Below are positions 8,327 through 17,512 of a DNA stretch of 64,000 nt, one piece after another. Below the pieces are notes generated by a model. That model had not been told where the DNA came from, did no database searches, and saw only the letters and a program-made list of their open reading frames with translations. The stretch is from Armatimonadota bacterium. GTDB lineage: Bacteria; Armatimonadota; Fimbriimonadia; Fimbriimonadales; Fimbriimonadaceae. Location of the stretch: contig JANYCU010000037.1 of the NCBI GenBank assembly GCA_025360125.1, positions 62,001 to 126,000 of the forward strand. The letters run 5' to 3'. Position 1 is the first letter of the stretch. Each line of letters starts with the position of its first letter. The translations under genes and the position numbers were made by a program.

Positions 8327-9601
8327 CTATTTTGCCTCAAGTGAGAGCTTTTTCGTCCATGCCCAACCCGCAACAATCATCGTTAAGACTGATGCAACCC
8401 GAAGAGCAAAGGGCAGCTTGCACTGTTCAGCCAAATATCCAAATGGATATACGCCTAATGCGCCGATTCCGCTCAACGCCCAGATATGCATGGAAATAAC
8501 TCGACCCCGCAGGTGCTCGGGCGCAATGATCTGAAAGAGAGAATTACAAGTGTTAAAAATGGTGACATTGCTTACACCTAGCAAGATAAGGATTGGGACA
8601 GCGGCCCAAACATTGGTAGTGAAGGAAAGCAGGAATAGACCGAGAGCGGCTGCCGTAACGCTGATTCGAATCAGCATTCCCTTCACTGGCTTTTCTGAAG
8701 TCTTCGATGTCACCATCAGGGCTAGAATTGCGCCGATTCCAACGGCAGTAGTCACGATTCCAACTCCAGTTCCCGTTTCGCTTTTACCAAGGTGAAACAT
8801 TTCCTGGGCGATCGCCGGCAATTGAGCCAGATAAAACAAGCCACAAAACGAAAATAATGTCTCCAGCAAGAAGAGCATTTTAAGACGCTTGTCTCGCCAG
8901 GTATACCGAAATCCTTCGATAATCAGGTCAACGATTGGACTCGTTCGATCAGCCTTTGCACTGAGGTCGGCCCGAATAGCTAGCGCGGCAAAGATAAGAG
9001 CGGTAAACGAAATTCCATTAACAAGGTAACACTTGTCAACCGTGAATCGGGTTAGGAGTAGAGCAGCGAGGGCCGGGCCAAAGACCCGAGCGAGGTTAAA
9101 CGTAAACCCTTGAAACGGAATCGCAATTGATAGGTCTTCCTTGGGGATGACCGAACTGAGCGTTGCTTGGCGAACTGGCATCTCAAAACACGAAATGATG
9201 CCGTTAAACGCGGCCGCGATGAACAAGTGCTCAACACGAATTTGCTTGCTCCACGTCAGATATGCAATAGCGAAAGCCGAAAGGGCTAATAAAATTTGGC
9301 TCCAAACCAAAAGGGCACGCTTATTCATTCGGTCAACGAAGCTTCCTGCAAACGGGCCGAATAGCGTGACGGGTACCATAGAGAGGAAAGATACGAGTGC
9401 AAGTCTCTCTTTACTACCAGTTAGCTCATAAATTAGTACTCCCTGTCCGACATTTTGAACCCATGAGCCAACGAACGATAGGAAGGCACCGATCCACAAA
9501 AGGCGAAAGTCTCGGTATCGGAAGACTCGGACAAACTTTGAATTTGGATCAGTAAGCAATTGACGCGCGCGCTTTGGAATTTCAGAAAAAAATCGCGCCA
9601 T
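8327..9601 (-). CDS. MFS exporter, EntS-like (MFS_3)
   Basis: A 424-residue major facilitator with about 12 membrane helices. The opening 'FRVFRYRDFRLLWIGAFLS'-type sequence (here 'VFRYRDFRLLWIGAFLSFVG') and the loop 'GPFAGSFVDRMNKRALL' are typical of the MFS_3/EntS group that exports siderophores and drugs. The ATG at 9601 is preferred to a TTG one codon upstream. It is the first gene of the operon with hsp20 and lon, which is an unusual partner. The transported substrate is unknown. Confidence 0.85.
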   Translation of the reverse strand: MARFFSEIPKRARQLLTDPNSKFVRVFRYRDFRLLWIGAFLSFVGSWVQNVGQGVLIYELTGSKERLALVSFLSMVPVTLFGPFAGSFVDRMNKRALLVWSQILLALSAFAIAYLTWSKQIRVEHLFIAAAFNGIISCFEMPVRQATLSSVIPKEDLSIAIPFQGFTFNLARVFGPALAALLLTRFTVDKCYLVNGISFTALIFAALAIRADLSAKADRTSPIVDLIIEGFRYTWRDKRLKMLFLLETLFSFCGLFYLAQLPAIAQEMFHLGKSETGTGVGIVTTAVGIGAILALMVTSKTSEKPVKGMLIRISVTAAALGLFLLSFTTNVWAAVPILILLGVSNVTIFNTCNSLFQIIAPEHLRGRVISMHIWALSGIGALGVYPFGYLAEQCKLPFALRVASVLTMIVAGWAWTKKLSLEAK

Positions 9602-9649
9602 CAAGTACTAGTATGGTCGGAAAAAGACTCCTTAAATTGAGAACCAAGA

Positions 9650-10747
9650 ATGGATAATCGAGAACAATTACGGATTTTGCAACTCTGTTCAAGCAGTGCT
9701 GTGTCGGGGGCCGAAAAGAATGTATTCGGGCTGAGCACAGCACTCCGCCAACGGGGCCATTATGTACAAACCGTTATTCCAGAAAAAGGATGGTTAAGTG
9801 CCGCCCTTCTGACCGACGAAGTTCCCTGCCATACGATGTCAATGCGAAATGTTGGCTGGTGGAAAACGGTCGCCTACTGCCTTCGCCAGATGCATCAAAA
9901 CCGGGTAGACGTTATTCACACCCACCTAACACGAGCGGCGTACATCGGTCACATGGTTGGCCTGATCTCGCGAAAGCCAGTGGTGACCAGTGTCCACATC
10001 GATAACCATGACAATATTTATCGAAAGTTAGCCCATGGCAACAACCGAATTGTTGCTGTTAGCGATTACGTTCGAGGGGTTCTTCACGGTCTCGGAGTGC
10101 CAAGTGCCTTCATCGACACCGTATATAACGGAACCGACTTCCTCGATCTGCCGGGAACAGATCCCAATGTCACCAAAGCTTCCTTTAACCTTGCGGGAGA
10201 AAAGGAAATCATTGGCGTGGTCGCTCGCATTTGCCGAGAAAAAGGATCCCTTGAGATGGTTCGAGCAATGAAGAAAGTAGCTTCGCAAAACCCCAACGCT
10301 CAATTACTATTCGTTGGTAAAGTTGTCGAAGAATTCCGGGCTGAACTTGAGGCTGAGATTGAATTTCAGGGTCTTCGCAACAAGGTCACATTTGCGGGAA
10401 TTCGCCACGATATTCCGGCGATCATCGATACATTTTCGGTTGCAGTAATGCCGTCGGTACTCGAAACCTTTGGTATCTCCGCCCTCGAATCGATGGCCAG
10501 AGGTAAGCCAGTCGTCGCCACACGGGTCGGTGGCCTCCCGGAACTAGTAAAAGATGGCCAAACTGGACTATTGGTTGACCTGCGAGACAGCGAAATTGCC
10601 GAAGCAATTAATCGGCTTCTGTCGAATAAGGGCCTCCGCGACACCATGGGGCAAAACGGCCGAGTGGCAGTAGCCGAAAAATTCACGATGGACCACATGG
10701 TCAATCGATTTGAATCCGTCTACGAAAAGTGCCTCAACCTTGGCTAA
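9650..10747 (+). CDS. Glycosyltransferase family 4
   Basis: A 365-residue GT-B retaining glycosyltransferase. The N-terminal domain opens with 'LRILQLCSSSAVSGAEKNVF', the glycine-rich start of the acceptor fold. The C-terminal domain contains 'VARICREKGSLEMVRAM' and the donor-binding E-x7-E signature in 'PSVLETFGISALESMARGKP', followed by 'VVATRVGGLPELV'. Such enzymes add sugars to lipid carriers or surface glycans. It stands alone, with the DCC gene 20 bases downstream. Sugar and acceptor cannot be told. Confidence 0.9.
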   Translation: MDNREQLRILQLCSSSAVSGAEKNVFGLSTALRQRGHYVQTVIPEKGWLSAALLTDEVPCHTMSMRNVGWWKTVAYCLRQMHQNRVDVIHTHLTRAAYIGHMVGLISRKPVVTSVHIDNHDNIYRKLAHGNNRIVAVSDYVRGVLHGLGVPSAFIDTVYNGTDFLDLPGTDPNVTKASFNLAGEKEIIGVVARICREKGSLEMVRAMKKVASQNPNAQLLFVGKVVEEFRAELEAEIEFQGLRNKVTFAGIRHDIPAIIDTFSVAVMPSVLETFGISALESMARGKPVVATRVGGLPELVKDGQTGLLVDLRDSEIAEAINRLLSNKGLRDTMGQNGRVAVAEKFTMDHMVNRFESVYEKCLNLG

Positions 10748-10767
10748 AAATTCGTAGAATAAGATTG

Positions 10768-11187
10768 ATGGCGCAATGGACGCTCTATTACGACGGAGGA
10801 TGCAACCTTTGTCATACGAGCAAACTGAAAATTGAGAAATGGGCTGAACAGGCTCAGCAGCCGTTGAACGTTGACGTTCTGCAATCAGACGAAGGAATCC
10901 GCAAGGGCTATTCCCTTGAAGGGATGATCCTCGAGATCGACGGAAAACCGCACATAGGCTACGACGCCTGGCTAGAGTCCATGAAAGTATCTCCCTGGTA
11001 CCTTCGCGGCATCTACGGACTCCGCAATGTTCAGCCGATTCGCTGGTGTTTCAAGGTTGGCTATGGCTTTGTTGCCAAATATCGCCTCATGATGTTTGGA
11101 ACTCGGACTTGCCCAATTCCCCCGCGAAAGCCAGTTGAACCATCAGTCGAAGAGCCTGATCAAAATGAAAAAGTCGGACAGCCTTAG
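10768..11187 (+). CDS. DCC1-like thiol-disulfide oxidoreductase family protein (DUF393)
   Basis: 139 residues starting MAQWTLYYDGGCNLC. The defining Asp-Gly-Gly-Cys-x-x-Cys motif sits at the N-terminus, followed by the family's Gly-Tyr-Asp-Ala segment 'IGYDAWLESM' and a C-terminal region ending with a proline-rich tail. DCC proteins have a thioredoxin-like fold with a putative redox CxxC; precise roles are mostly unknown. The ATG at 10768 was chosen because a longer reading would start inside the glycosyltransferase gene and add non-conserved residues. Probably co-transcribed with the upstream glycosyltransferase. Confidence 0.85.
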   Translation: MAQWTLYYDGGCNLCHTSKLKIEKWAEQAQQPLNVDVLQSDEGIRKGYSLEGMILEIDGKPHIGYDAWLESMKVSPWYLRGIYGLRNVQPIRWCFKVGYGFVAKYRLMMFGTRTCPIPPRKPVEPSVEEPDQNEKVGQP

Positions 11188-11302
11188 CAAAGATGGGCAA
11201 TCTGGCTAAGAATTGATACGGAATGACCCCAAAGTCCAATCGGAACGGCGTCTAGCCAATACCTGCACTCGAAATCGTGACATAATATAAATTCCTCTGT
11301 GG

Positions 11303-11379
11303 GGTGCCGTGCCCAAGTGGCCTAAGGGGTCGGTCTGCAAAACCGTTATTCGGCGGTTCGAATCCGCCCGGCACCTCCA
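11303..11379 (+). tRNA. tRNA-Cys (GCA)
   Basis: Cloverleaf read directly: acceptor GGTGCCG pairs with CGGCACC (11369-11375), D arm CCC/GGG, anticodon loop CTGCAAA gives GCA, T arm GGCGG-TTCGAAT-CCGCC (11352-11368), discriminator U and an encoded CCA (11377-11379). The anticodon stem has a T-T mismatch at its outer pair. An AT-rich CATAATATAA lies just upstream and may be its promoter -10 region. Confidence 0.95.
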
Positions 11380-11412
11380 ATTTTCTTGCGAATAAAGGAA
11401 ATCAAATCGTGA

Positions 11413-11418
11413 TATAAT
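11413..11418 (+). promoter_or_regulatory. -10 box immediately before a start codon
   Basis: Perfect TATAAT separated by six bases from the ATG at 11425. No Shine-Dalgarno is present in between, so a leaderless mRNA is likely. Inference from spacing. Confidence 0.45.
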
Positions 11419-11424
11419 TTGATC

Positions 11425-12195
11425 ATGATTACCACCCTTGTGGCCTTTGCCGTTCAGTCGCCAACACTTTTTGCCGATCAATCTTGGAAGTTGAGCTTCG
11501 CCATCGTTGGCAAGTTCGGGTCGACACCGGGATCGAGGAATCCCTATGAGATCAAAAATCCGTCGCTGACTGGAGACCTTGCCCTCACCAATAATAAGGC
11601 GGTAGACAAAGACCATGATGTTGTCCACCTGCAACTTAAGCTGAAAATGGATCAAAACGACCTCATCACGTCCCTAACTCAAGGATTTCCGACAAAAGAC
11701 AGTCCTGAGTCGACTGCGATGGGAATGTACTCCGACAAGAACTTTGCCTACGTTGAAGCAAAATTCTTGCTTGACCGGACCAAGGCGACCTCCGCTCCTT
11801 ATTCGACGGATTCTGCTTATGGCAGCACTTCCGTTTTAGGCCCCATCGGCATTGGGCTCGCTGTTATGGAGCGAGGAATGATGGCGCCGGAACTGAAAAA
11901 GGAATTCTTCCTTTCCGAGGATGGACCTCGAAAATTCTACGTCACGTTTAAGCCGAATCTCAACGCAACAACCGACTCAAAGAAGGGCGAGGCTGCATTT
12001 GCATTCCAAATCAAAATGAATGATCAAGGCAAGGATTATCCAAACTTTTTCACGGGTGCTCTACGCCTCAATATCAAGACGAAAAAGGTCCAATACTTCC
12101 GGGCCACATCGAAAGTGAGCGATGGCCCTGCGGGACCCGAGGATGCAGTTTTCAGCCAAGCCGAAACCCTCGTCGTCAACATCGAATCAAAGTAG
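11425..12195 (+). CDS. Predicted secreted protein, unknown family
   Basis: 256 residues. The N-terminus 'MITTLVAFAVQSPTLFADQS' looks like a short signal peptide. The rest is soluble and predicted beta-rich, with repeated lysine/asparagine-rich segments, and shows no motif that I recognise. The ATG at 11425 was preferred to a TTG two codons earlier because it sits six bases after a perfect TATAAT. It follows the tRNA-Cys gene and precedes scpA by 55 bases. No function is proposed. Confidence 0.6.
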   Translation: MITTLVAFAVQSPTLFADQSWKLSFAIVGKFGSTPGSRNPYEIKNPSLTGDLALTNNKAVDKDHDVVHLQLKLKMDQNDLITSLTQGFPTKDSPESTAMGMYSDKNFAYVEAKFLLDRTKATSAPYSTDSAYGSTSVLGPIGIGLAVMERGMMAPELKKEFFLSEDGPRKFYVTFKPNLNATTDSKKGEAAFAFQIKMNDQGKDYPNFFTGALRLNIKTKKVQYFRATSKVSDGPAGPEDAVFSQAETLVVNIESK

Positions 12196-12250
12196 CAGTT
12201 ATCCACATCTGGTCCTTTTCGGGGTTCCGTTTCGTCTTTAATATCCATCC

Positions 12251-12994
12251 ATGAGGAGTAAGACTGCCGAATCGTCGCACGCCATTACTCCAATTGGAGT
12301 AGTGGCCCCACCCCCAATCTTGGTTCAAACTCCTGCATTCGAGGGCACACTTGCTGCTCTCTTCCGATGCGTTCGAGACCGAAAGGTCGACCTCATGGAG
12401 GTCCCTCTTGAGCCTATCTGCCAGGCTTATCTCGAATACTTGATGGATTCACCGGAAACAAACCTCGACGAGGCCGCTGCGGCCCTCACCGTTTTGGCCT
12501 ACCTCCTTGAACGAAAAGCTTGGCAACTTTTGCCATCGGAAGATATTGAACCAGAATTCGAGGAGCCAGCAGCCCTACCCGACCCAACTGGCTACGCCTA
12601 CTCCGACGTTATTCAACTCCTCCTGGGTGGACACGAAGAACGGTCAAAGCTCTTTTTCCGAACTTCCGGCCCCGACCCAACTCTGTACGAAATCCCCTAT
12701 TCGGTGGGTGAAGTAACCATCGGCGATTTGGCCAGGGCGTTCGAAAATCTGATAAGGAAAGCCGAACCCGACGAAATTGATGTCCTCAGCAAACCCCGAA
12801 AGTCGCTTGTTGAGCAAATGCGAGTCGTTCTTCTTTGCCTTACCAAAGAGTTTCGCCCCATTACGGCTTTATTTGTCGGTGCCTACACCAGAAACGATGC
12901 CGTTTATTGGTTCCTTTCCTTGCTTGAACTCATTCGATTAAAGCAAGCTGCGGTTAAACTAGAAGGCGAGGAGGTTCTCTTCGCCAAAAAATGA
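12251..12994 (+). CDS. scpA: Segregation and condensation protein A
   Basis: A 247-residue kleisin that bridges SMC heads in the bacterial condensin. The N-terminal part matches the family ('FEGTLAALFRCVRDRKVDLMEVPL', shorter pieces of which are diagnostic, such as 'DLMEVPLEPI') and the region 'AAALTVLAYLLERKAWQLLP' corresponds to the conserved 'A..LL.iKS..LLP' helix. The C-terminal winged helix is at about residues 165-240. It is followed by scpB with an ATGA overlap, the standard arrangement. No smc gene is in the window. Confidence 0.9.
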   Translation: MRSKTAESSHAITPIGVVAPPPILVQTPAFEGTLAALFRCVRDRKVDLMEVPLEPICQAYLEYLMDSPETNLDEAAAALTVLAYLLERKAWQLLPSEDIEPEFEEPAALPDPTGYAYSDVIQLLLGGHEERSKLFFRTSGPDPTLYEIPYSVGEVTIGDLARAFENLIRKAEPDEIDVLSKPRKSLVEQMRVVLLCLTKEFRPITALFVGAYTRNDAVYWFLSLLELIRLKQAAVKLEGEEVLFAKK

Positions 12995-13554
12995 CGTTAG
13001 TCGATCAATTGGAAGCGCTCCTCTTTGTGAGCGAAGCACCCGCCAAACTGAATGACCTTGCCCGGGTTCTCAACCTCGCCGAAGGTCAAATTGAGCAAGG
13101 GCTAGAAATCCTCGGTCACCGAATCGATGGAGCGGGAGCGATTAAACTGGTCAAGATCGCGGGCGGCTACCAACTTGCGACAAAATCAGAGTTTTCCGAA
13201 CTCGTCGGCTCATACATGAAGCCACAAAAACAACGTTTAAGCCGAAGCATCATGGAAGTCCTCGCGATCGTCGCCTACAAACAACCGATCACCAACGGCG
13301 AAATCGAAGTCATCCGCGGAGTTCAAAGCGACTATGGAGTTCGCGTCCTTCAAGAGAGAAACCTCATTTGCGAAGTTGGGCGAAAACAGACTCCTGGGCG
13401 ACCCATCCTCTTCGGCACCACCCAACAATTTCTTCACCAATTTAACCTCGACGGCCTAACTCAACTCCCCCAACTGGAAGTCGATGCCCTTCCCGTCCTT
13501 TCCGCCGATAATGGCCAGGAAGAACTAATGTCAACCGAGGAAGCAACCGCATGA
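12991..13554 (+). CDS. scpB: Segregation and condensation protein B
   Basis: 187 residues containing two winged-helix domains. Signatures are 'LEALLFVSEAPAKLNDLARV' at the N-terminus and 'SRSIMEVLAIVAYKQPIT' followed by 'EIEVIRGVQSD' and 'GRKQTPGRPILFGTT'. ScpB dimers bind ScpA in the SMC complex. Start overlaps scpA (ATGA), and its own stop overlaps the next gene in the same way, so the operon is translationally linked. Confidence 0.95.
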   Translation: MTLVDQLEALLFVSEAPAKLNDLARVLNLAEGQIEQGLEILGHRIDGAGAIKLVKIAGGYQLATKSEFSELVGSYMKPQKQRLSRSIMEVLAIVAYKQPITNGEIEVIRGVQSDYGVRVLQERNLICEVGRKQTPGRPILFGTTQQFLHQFNLDGLTQLPQLEVDALPVLSADNGQEELMSTEEATA

Positions 13555-14729
13555 GCCTGATTCTTCCTCTCCTATTTCGACTCGTCGTAACAGGCTATGG
13601 CGATGCCCCCGAAGCGCTCAAAACTACGTCGTGTCAGGCCGGATGCATCATGGACGCCAAAACAAAAAAGGTGCTTTGGTCACGCGATAAAGACACGATG
13701 CGGTACCCCGCCAGCACGACGAAGATCATGACGTGCCTGCTCATGTTGGAGCATTACAATCCCGAAGACGTAATCACCGCTCCGCCGGACATCCTGAGCG
13801 TCAAAGAGTCGAGCATGAACCTCAAGCCTGGCGAACGAGTCCGGGTCAAAAACATGGCCTACGCCCTCATGCTCCGCAGTGCCAACGACGGCTGTTACGC
13901 CATCGCCAAGCAAATGGATGGCTCAGTCGCTGGGTTCAGCGAGCGAATGAACAAGCGAGCCAAAGAAATTGGCTGCGAAAACACTCACTTTGCAAATCCC
14001 AACGGCCTGAATGACAAAAACCACAAAATATCTGCATTTGATCTATGCCTGGTCGCCCGCGAAGCACTAAAAAGACCCGATTTCCGCGACATTGTCAAAA
14101 CCCAACGTAAGGTCATCGACCGCAGCATCAACTTCCAAGATCGCCTGATGGTCAGTCGCAACAAATACCTGTGGCAAGACAAATCCGCCGATGGCGTCAA
14201 AACAGGCTTCACCGTCCCCGCAGGCCACACGTATGTCGGAAGTGCCACCCGCGAAGGCACCCAGTTCATCACCAGCCTGCTCAACGCCCCCCACTGGATG
14301 GCAGACCACAAGCTGATGCTCGAATGGGCATTCCAGAACTACGAGACGAAATTGGTCCGCAAAGCAGGACCGTTGGACCCCAAAAAAATCTCTTCCGACA
14401 TCCATTGCCAAATCGAACTCAAAGATGACATTTATGCCTGCGTTCATCGAGACCAAGACAAGATTGAACAAAAATTTGTTGGCCTCAAAACCGATCATTC
14501 ATATACTAAAGGAGACCTCGTCGGCCACTATGAAGTCATTGACCGAGATGGATACCTCCAGCGAATTCCGGTGTATGCCGCCTCGGATGAAGGAGGCATA
14601 AAGCTTCCCCAAGTTGGCTCAATCCCTGGATCATCTCTTGCTGGTTTCGGGGTAATTGCCGTTTTGGGGGCACTCGGGGCCGGTACTCTTATCTACCGTG
14701 GAATCCTCCGTGCCCAAACCAGAGCTTGA
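13551..14729 (+). CDS. D-alanyl-D-alanine carboxypeptidase (penicillin-binding protein 5/DacF type)
   Basis: 392 residues. Low-molecular-weight PBP trimming the terminal D-Ala of peptidoglycan stem peptides. Catalytic motifs: SxxK as S55-T-T-K58 in 'RYPASTTKIM', SxN as 'RSANDGC' near 110, and KTG as 'DGVKTGFTVPAG' near 220. An N-terminal signal sequence and a C-terminal hydrophobic segment ('LAGFGVIAVLGALGAGTLIY') would anchor it at the membrane. The 5' end overlaps scpB. The 3' end overlaps the pseudouridine synthase start. Confidence 0.93.
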   Translation: MSLILPLLFRLVVTGYGDAPEALKTTSCQAGCIMDAKTKKVLWSRDKDTMRYPASTTKIMTCLLMLEHYNPEDVITAPPDILSVKESSMNLKPGERVRVKNMAYALMLRSANDGCYAIAKQMDGSVAGFSERMNKRAKEIGCENTHFANPNGLNDKNHKISAFDLCLVAREALKRPDFRDIVKTQRKVIDRSINFQDRLMVSRNKYLWQDKSADGVKTGFTVPAGHTYVGSATREGTQFITSLLNAPHWMADHKLMLEWAFQNYETKLVRKAGPLDPKKISSDIHCQIELKDDIYACVHRDQDKIEQKFVGLKTDHSYTKGDLVGHYEVIDRDGYLQRIPVYAASDEGGIKLPQVGSIPGSSLAGFGVIAVLGALGAGTLIYRGILRAQTRA

Positions 14730-15450
14730 AAGACTGCATGTGCGAATCGCACATTCGGGTATCTGCTCGCGCAGGGCTGCGGAAAACTACATTATTGAGG
14801 GCCGGGTCCAAGTTAATGGGGCCTCAATCATGGAGCTGGGTTTCAAAGTTGGCCCCGCCGATGTTGTTTCGGTCGACGGAAAAGTAATTTCCGACGCAAA
14901 AAAATACACTCTCATTTTTCATAAACCGATCGGAGTCGTGACCACCCTCAACGACCCCCAAGGGCGTCCGACCATCAAGCAATATCTTCCAAACTACGGA
15001 GTTCAACTGAAACCCGTAGGACGCCTTGACAAAGATACCGATGGATTACTTTTTGTGACCAACGATGGTAATATCGCCCTTCGGATATCTCACCCAAGGT
15101 ACGGCCTCGATAAGGAATACCAGGCAGTAGTTGAAGGAATTCCTGACGAGAAATCGCTGGACAAGCTGCGGAACGGAATTTTCATCGAAGGAGGCAAGAC
15201 CGCTCCAGCAAAAGTTGAGCTTGTGTTTGTTGAGCAAAATCACCAAACGACTTCGGTGAGAATCACCATTCACGAAGGACGAAAACGCCAGGTCCGTCAA
15301 ATGTTTTACGCCATCGGTCACCCAGTGATCAAGCTCACTAGACTGCGCATCGGCCCCTACTACCTGAAGGGCCTCCGCCCCGGCGAGTGCCGAATGCTCA
15401 GTAAGGTCGAGGTCGATAAGCTCAAAAAAACGTTGGGACTCGAGGTTTAA
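14698..15450 (+). CDS. Pseudouridine synthase, RsuA/RluB family
   Basis: About 250 residues. An N-terminal S4 RNA-binding domain ('RIAHSGICSRRAAENYI') is followed by the RsuA-type catalytic domain with the active-site Asp in 'VGRLDKDTDGLLFVTNDG' and the C-terminal motif 'HEGRKRQVRQMF'. It isomerises uridine in rRNA; RluB-like 23S modification is most likely from the overall pattern. Start is uncertain: GTG at 14698 or GTG at 14710, both inside the end of the preceding carboxypeptidase gene; no strong Shine-Dalgarno decides. Confidence 0.9.
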   Translation: MESSVPKPELERLHVRIAHSGICSRRAAENYIIEGRVQVNGASIMELGFKVGPADVVSVDGKVISDAKKYTLIFHKPIGVVTTLNDPQGRPTIKQYLPNYGVQLKPVGRLDKDTDGLLFVTNDGNIALRISHPRYGLDKEYQAVVEGIPDEKSLDKLRNGIFIEGGKTAPAKVELVFVEQNHQTTSVRITIHEGRKRQVRQMFYAIGHPVIKLTRLRIGPYYLKGLRPGECRMLSKVEVDKLKKTLGLEV

Positions 15451-15453
15451 ACC

Positions 15454-16668
15454 ATGCTGGCGGGACTCAACAAATACCAGCGATTTGTTCTCATCATTGC
15501 CTGGCTTGGCTGGGTCTTCGACGTCATGGAGGCGTCCCTGTTTGGACTCACCAAGCAACCGATGCTCAAGGAAATGTTGGGCGAAGCGGGCTACAAAGCC
15601 AATGGCACCGTATGGGAAAGTTGGGGCCACAATGGCATGCTCCTTGGCTGGGCCGCAGGCGGTTTCATCTTCGGCATAGTCGCCGACAAATGGGGTCGGT
15701 CAAAGACCCTCATCCTCACGGTAGGGATGTATTGCGTCTTTACTGCGCTAACCTCGCTATGCCGAACGCCTGAACAAGTCGTCTTCGCACGGTTCCTAAC
15801 CGGACTTGGAATTGGCGGCGAGTGGGCGGCAGGGGCAGCCCTCATCGCCGAGACAGTGCCCGATAACTTCCGCGCTCGTGCAGCGGCCTTCTTGCAGACC
15901 GCGGCCGCTATCGGCTCGATCATCGGCGTCTTCGTCAATATGTCGGTCGGCGGCATGAACTGGCGATTCGTGTATCTCGCGGGCATCATTCCCGCTATCA
16001 TTTGTCTTATCGCGAGATTCAAATTGGAACCCGACCAGCCCACCGAGAAGGAGCGAAAGAGCAACCCTCTCGGCGAACTTCTACGAACAAAACCTTACAA
16101 CAAGAACTTACTTATCGCCGCGGTCATCGGAGTTGTCGGCATCACGGGCGGCGGCATTCTGCCGTTCTGGCTTCCCAACTTGATCGCAAAGGCTGTTTTA
16201 CCCGCCGACCTCACCTACTGGAAGAACGTCTCGATGATCGCGCTCCAACTAGGAACCCTGGCTGGAGTCCTTGTCTTCCCGCCGTTAACCGACCGTTTTG
16301 GTCGGCGCCCCATGTTCGCGATCTTTGGAGCCTGTGCGGGCATTCTGCTGTATTTAACGGCGACAATGGCGCATAATCTCACGTTGATTTTTCTACTTGC
16401 TCCGCTCACTTCCTTCTTTGCTCTCGGACTCACGGCCGGGTTCGCGCTCTACTTCACCGAACTGTTCAGCCATCGGTTTAGGGCGACTGGTGCAGGAATC
16501 GCCTACAATACGGCCCGGATATTCAACATTCCCGTCGTCATGTTCATCGGCATCGTGGGCAAGACAAACGTAGCACTCGCGATCGGAACCGTATCAAGCA
16601 TCTATATCCTCATGCTTATCGCGCTAATCTTCGCCCCCGAGACCCGCGGCAAACCCCTCGAGGCATAA
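15454..16668 (+). CDS. MFS transporter, sugar/acid symporter type
   Basis: 404 residues with 12 predicted membrane helices. The loop 2-3 signature 'GIVADKWGRSKTLI' and the helix 4-5 signature 'RFLTGLGIGGEWAAGAALIA' place it near the AAHS and sugar-phosphate symporters. A repeat of the loop motif, 'PPLTDRFGRRPMFA', is in the second half. It starts 3 bases after the pseudouridine synthase stop and ends the scpA operon. Substrate unknown. Confidence 0.85.
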   Translation: MLAGLNKYQRFVLIIAWLGWVFDVMEASLFGLTKQPMLKEMLGEAGYKANGTVWESWGHNGMLLGWAAGGFIFGIVADKWGRSKTLILTVGMYCVFTALTSLCRTPEQVVFARFLTGLGIGGEWAAGAALIAETVPDNFRARAAAFLQTAAAIGSIIGVFVNMSVGGMNWRFVYLAGIIPAIICLIARFKLEPDQPTEKERKSNPLGELLRTKPYNKNLLIAAVIGVVGITGGGILPFWLPNLIAKAVLPADLTYWKNVSMIALQLGTLAGVLVFPPLTDRFGRRPMFAIFGACAGILLYLTATMAHNLTLIFLLAPLTSFFALGLTAGFALYFTELFSHRFRATGAGIAYNTARIFNIPVVMFIGIVGKTNVALAIGTVSSIYILMLIALIFAPETRGKPLEA

Positions 16669-16694
16669 TTCTACGTCCTAGTTTGTGGCTTGCT

Positions 16695-16757
16695 ATCGCC
16701 ATCGCCCTTGCCCTTGCCCTTGCCATTACCCTCGCACTCGCACTCGCACTCGCACCC
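16695..16757. repeat. Hexanucleotide tandem repeats between convergent genes
   Basis: Runs of CCCTTG and then CACTCG hexamers fill the 88-base gap between the MFS stop and the methyltransferase stop. The same style of hexamer repeat recurs at 19.9-20.05, 26.4, 30.27 and 63.9 kb. Confidence 0.75.
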
Positions 16758-17512
16758 TACTTCGGTCTTATCGCCGAAAAATGAATCCGATCCGACTTCT
16801 CGCGGGGCGGCTGCAGCGTGTACGAATGGAAGAATCGAATGTCTTTAAATCCCGCTTCCATCAGCATATCGATCGTCTCCTCAAGTCCGTAGGCCCGTTG
16901 AATATGGAGCTCTTCGAACACTTGGTCGCCAACCCAAAACTTCATCGTCACATGAATGAGCCGCGTCTCCGGGTCCCAATCTCCTTTCCATCGGTATCGA
17001 ACCTTGCTGGTCTTCGATAAGTCCTGCTGATTAAACAGCTTCTCCTCAAAGGCATAAGCCGTGTTCATATCAAAGATGAACGAGCCACCCGGGGCCAAGT
17101 GCCGATATGCCGACTCAAATGCTTTCTGCAACTGACCCTTGTCGGTGATGTTATTGAAACTATCGAAGAATGAAAAGACAGAGTCATAGGTTCGACCCAT
17201 ATCAACATCCGCCGCGTCAGCGACTTCAAAACGCAGGGGCATTCGCTTCCGCTCCGCTTTCTCTCGAGCGATCTGGATCATATCCGCCGACAGGTCAAAT
17301 CCTTCAACTTCAAAGCCTTCTCGAAACATGAATTCCGTCATGGTTCCTGTTCCACAACACATGTCGAGCATCGACTTCGGCTTCACTTCTTGCATCGACA
17401 GCAGGAGCAAATAATAGGAGACCCACATGCGATACGGCACGGGACGCATGAGCTCGTCATAGAACTCAGCGACCTTGGTAAAGCTTTGGGCTTGCGGTTC
17501 CGCCAAACTCAC
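16757..17512 (-). CDS. Class I SAM-dependent methyltransferase
   Basis: 251 residues. The SAM-binding motif I is 'MLDMCCGTGTMTEFM', motif II includes 'VEGFDLSADMI', and motif IV is 'YDSVFSFFDSFNNI'. The chain resembles small-molecule methyltransferases with a beta insert. The start is a GTG that overlaps the ccmD stop (GTGA), so it belongs to the ccmABCD transcript. A role in cytochrome maturation is suggested only by this coupling. The substrate is unknown. Confidence 0.82.
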   Translation of the reverse strand: MSLAEPQAQSFTKVAEFYDELMRPVPYRMWVSYYLLLLSMQEVKPKSMLDMCCGTGTMTEFMFREGFEVEGFDLSADMIQIAREKAERKRMPLRFEVADAADVDMGRTYDSVFSFFDSFNNITDKGQLQKAFESAYRHLAPGGSFIFDMNTAYAFEEKLFNQQDLSKTSKVRYRWKGDWDPETRLIHVTMKFWVGDQVFEELHIQRAYGLEETIDMLMEAGFKDIRFFHSYTLQPPREKSDRIHFSAIRPK

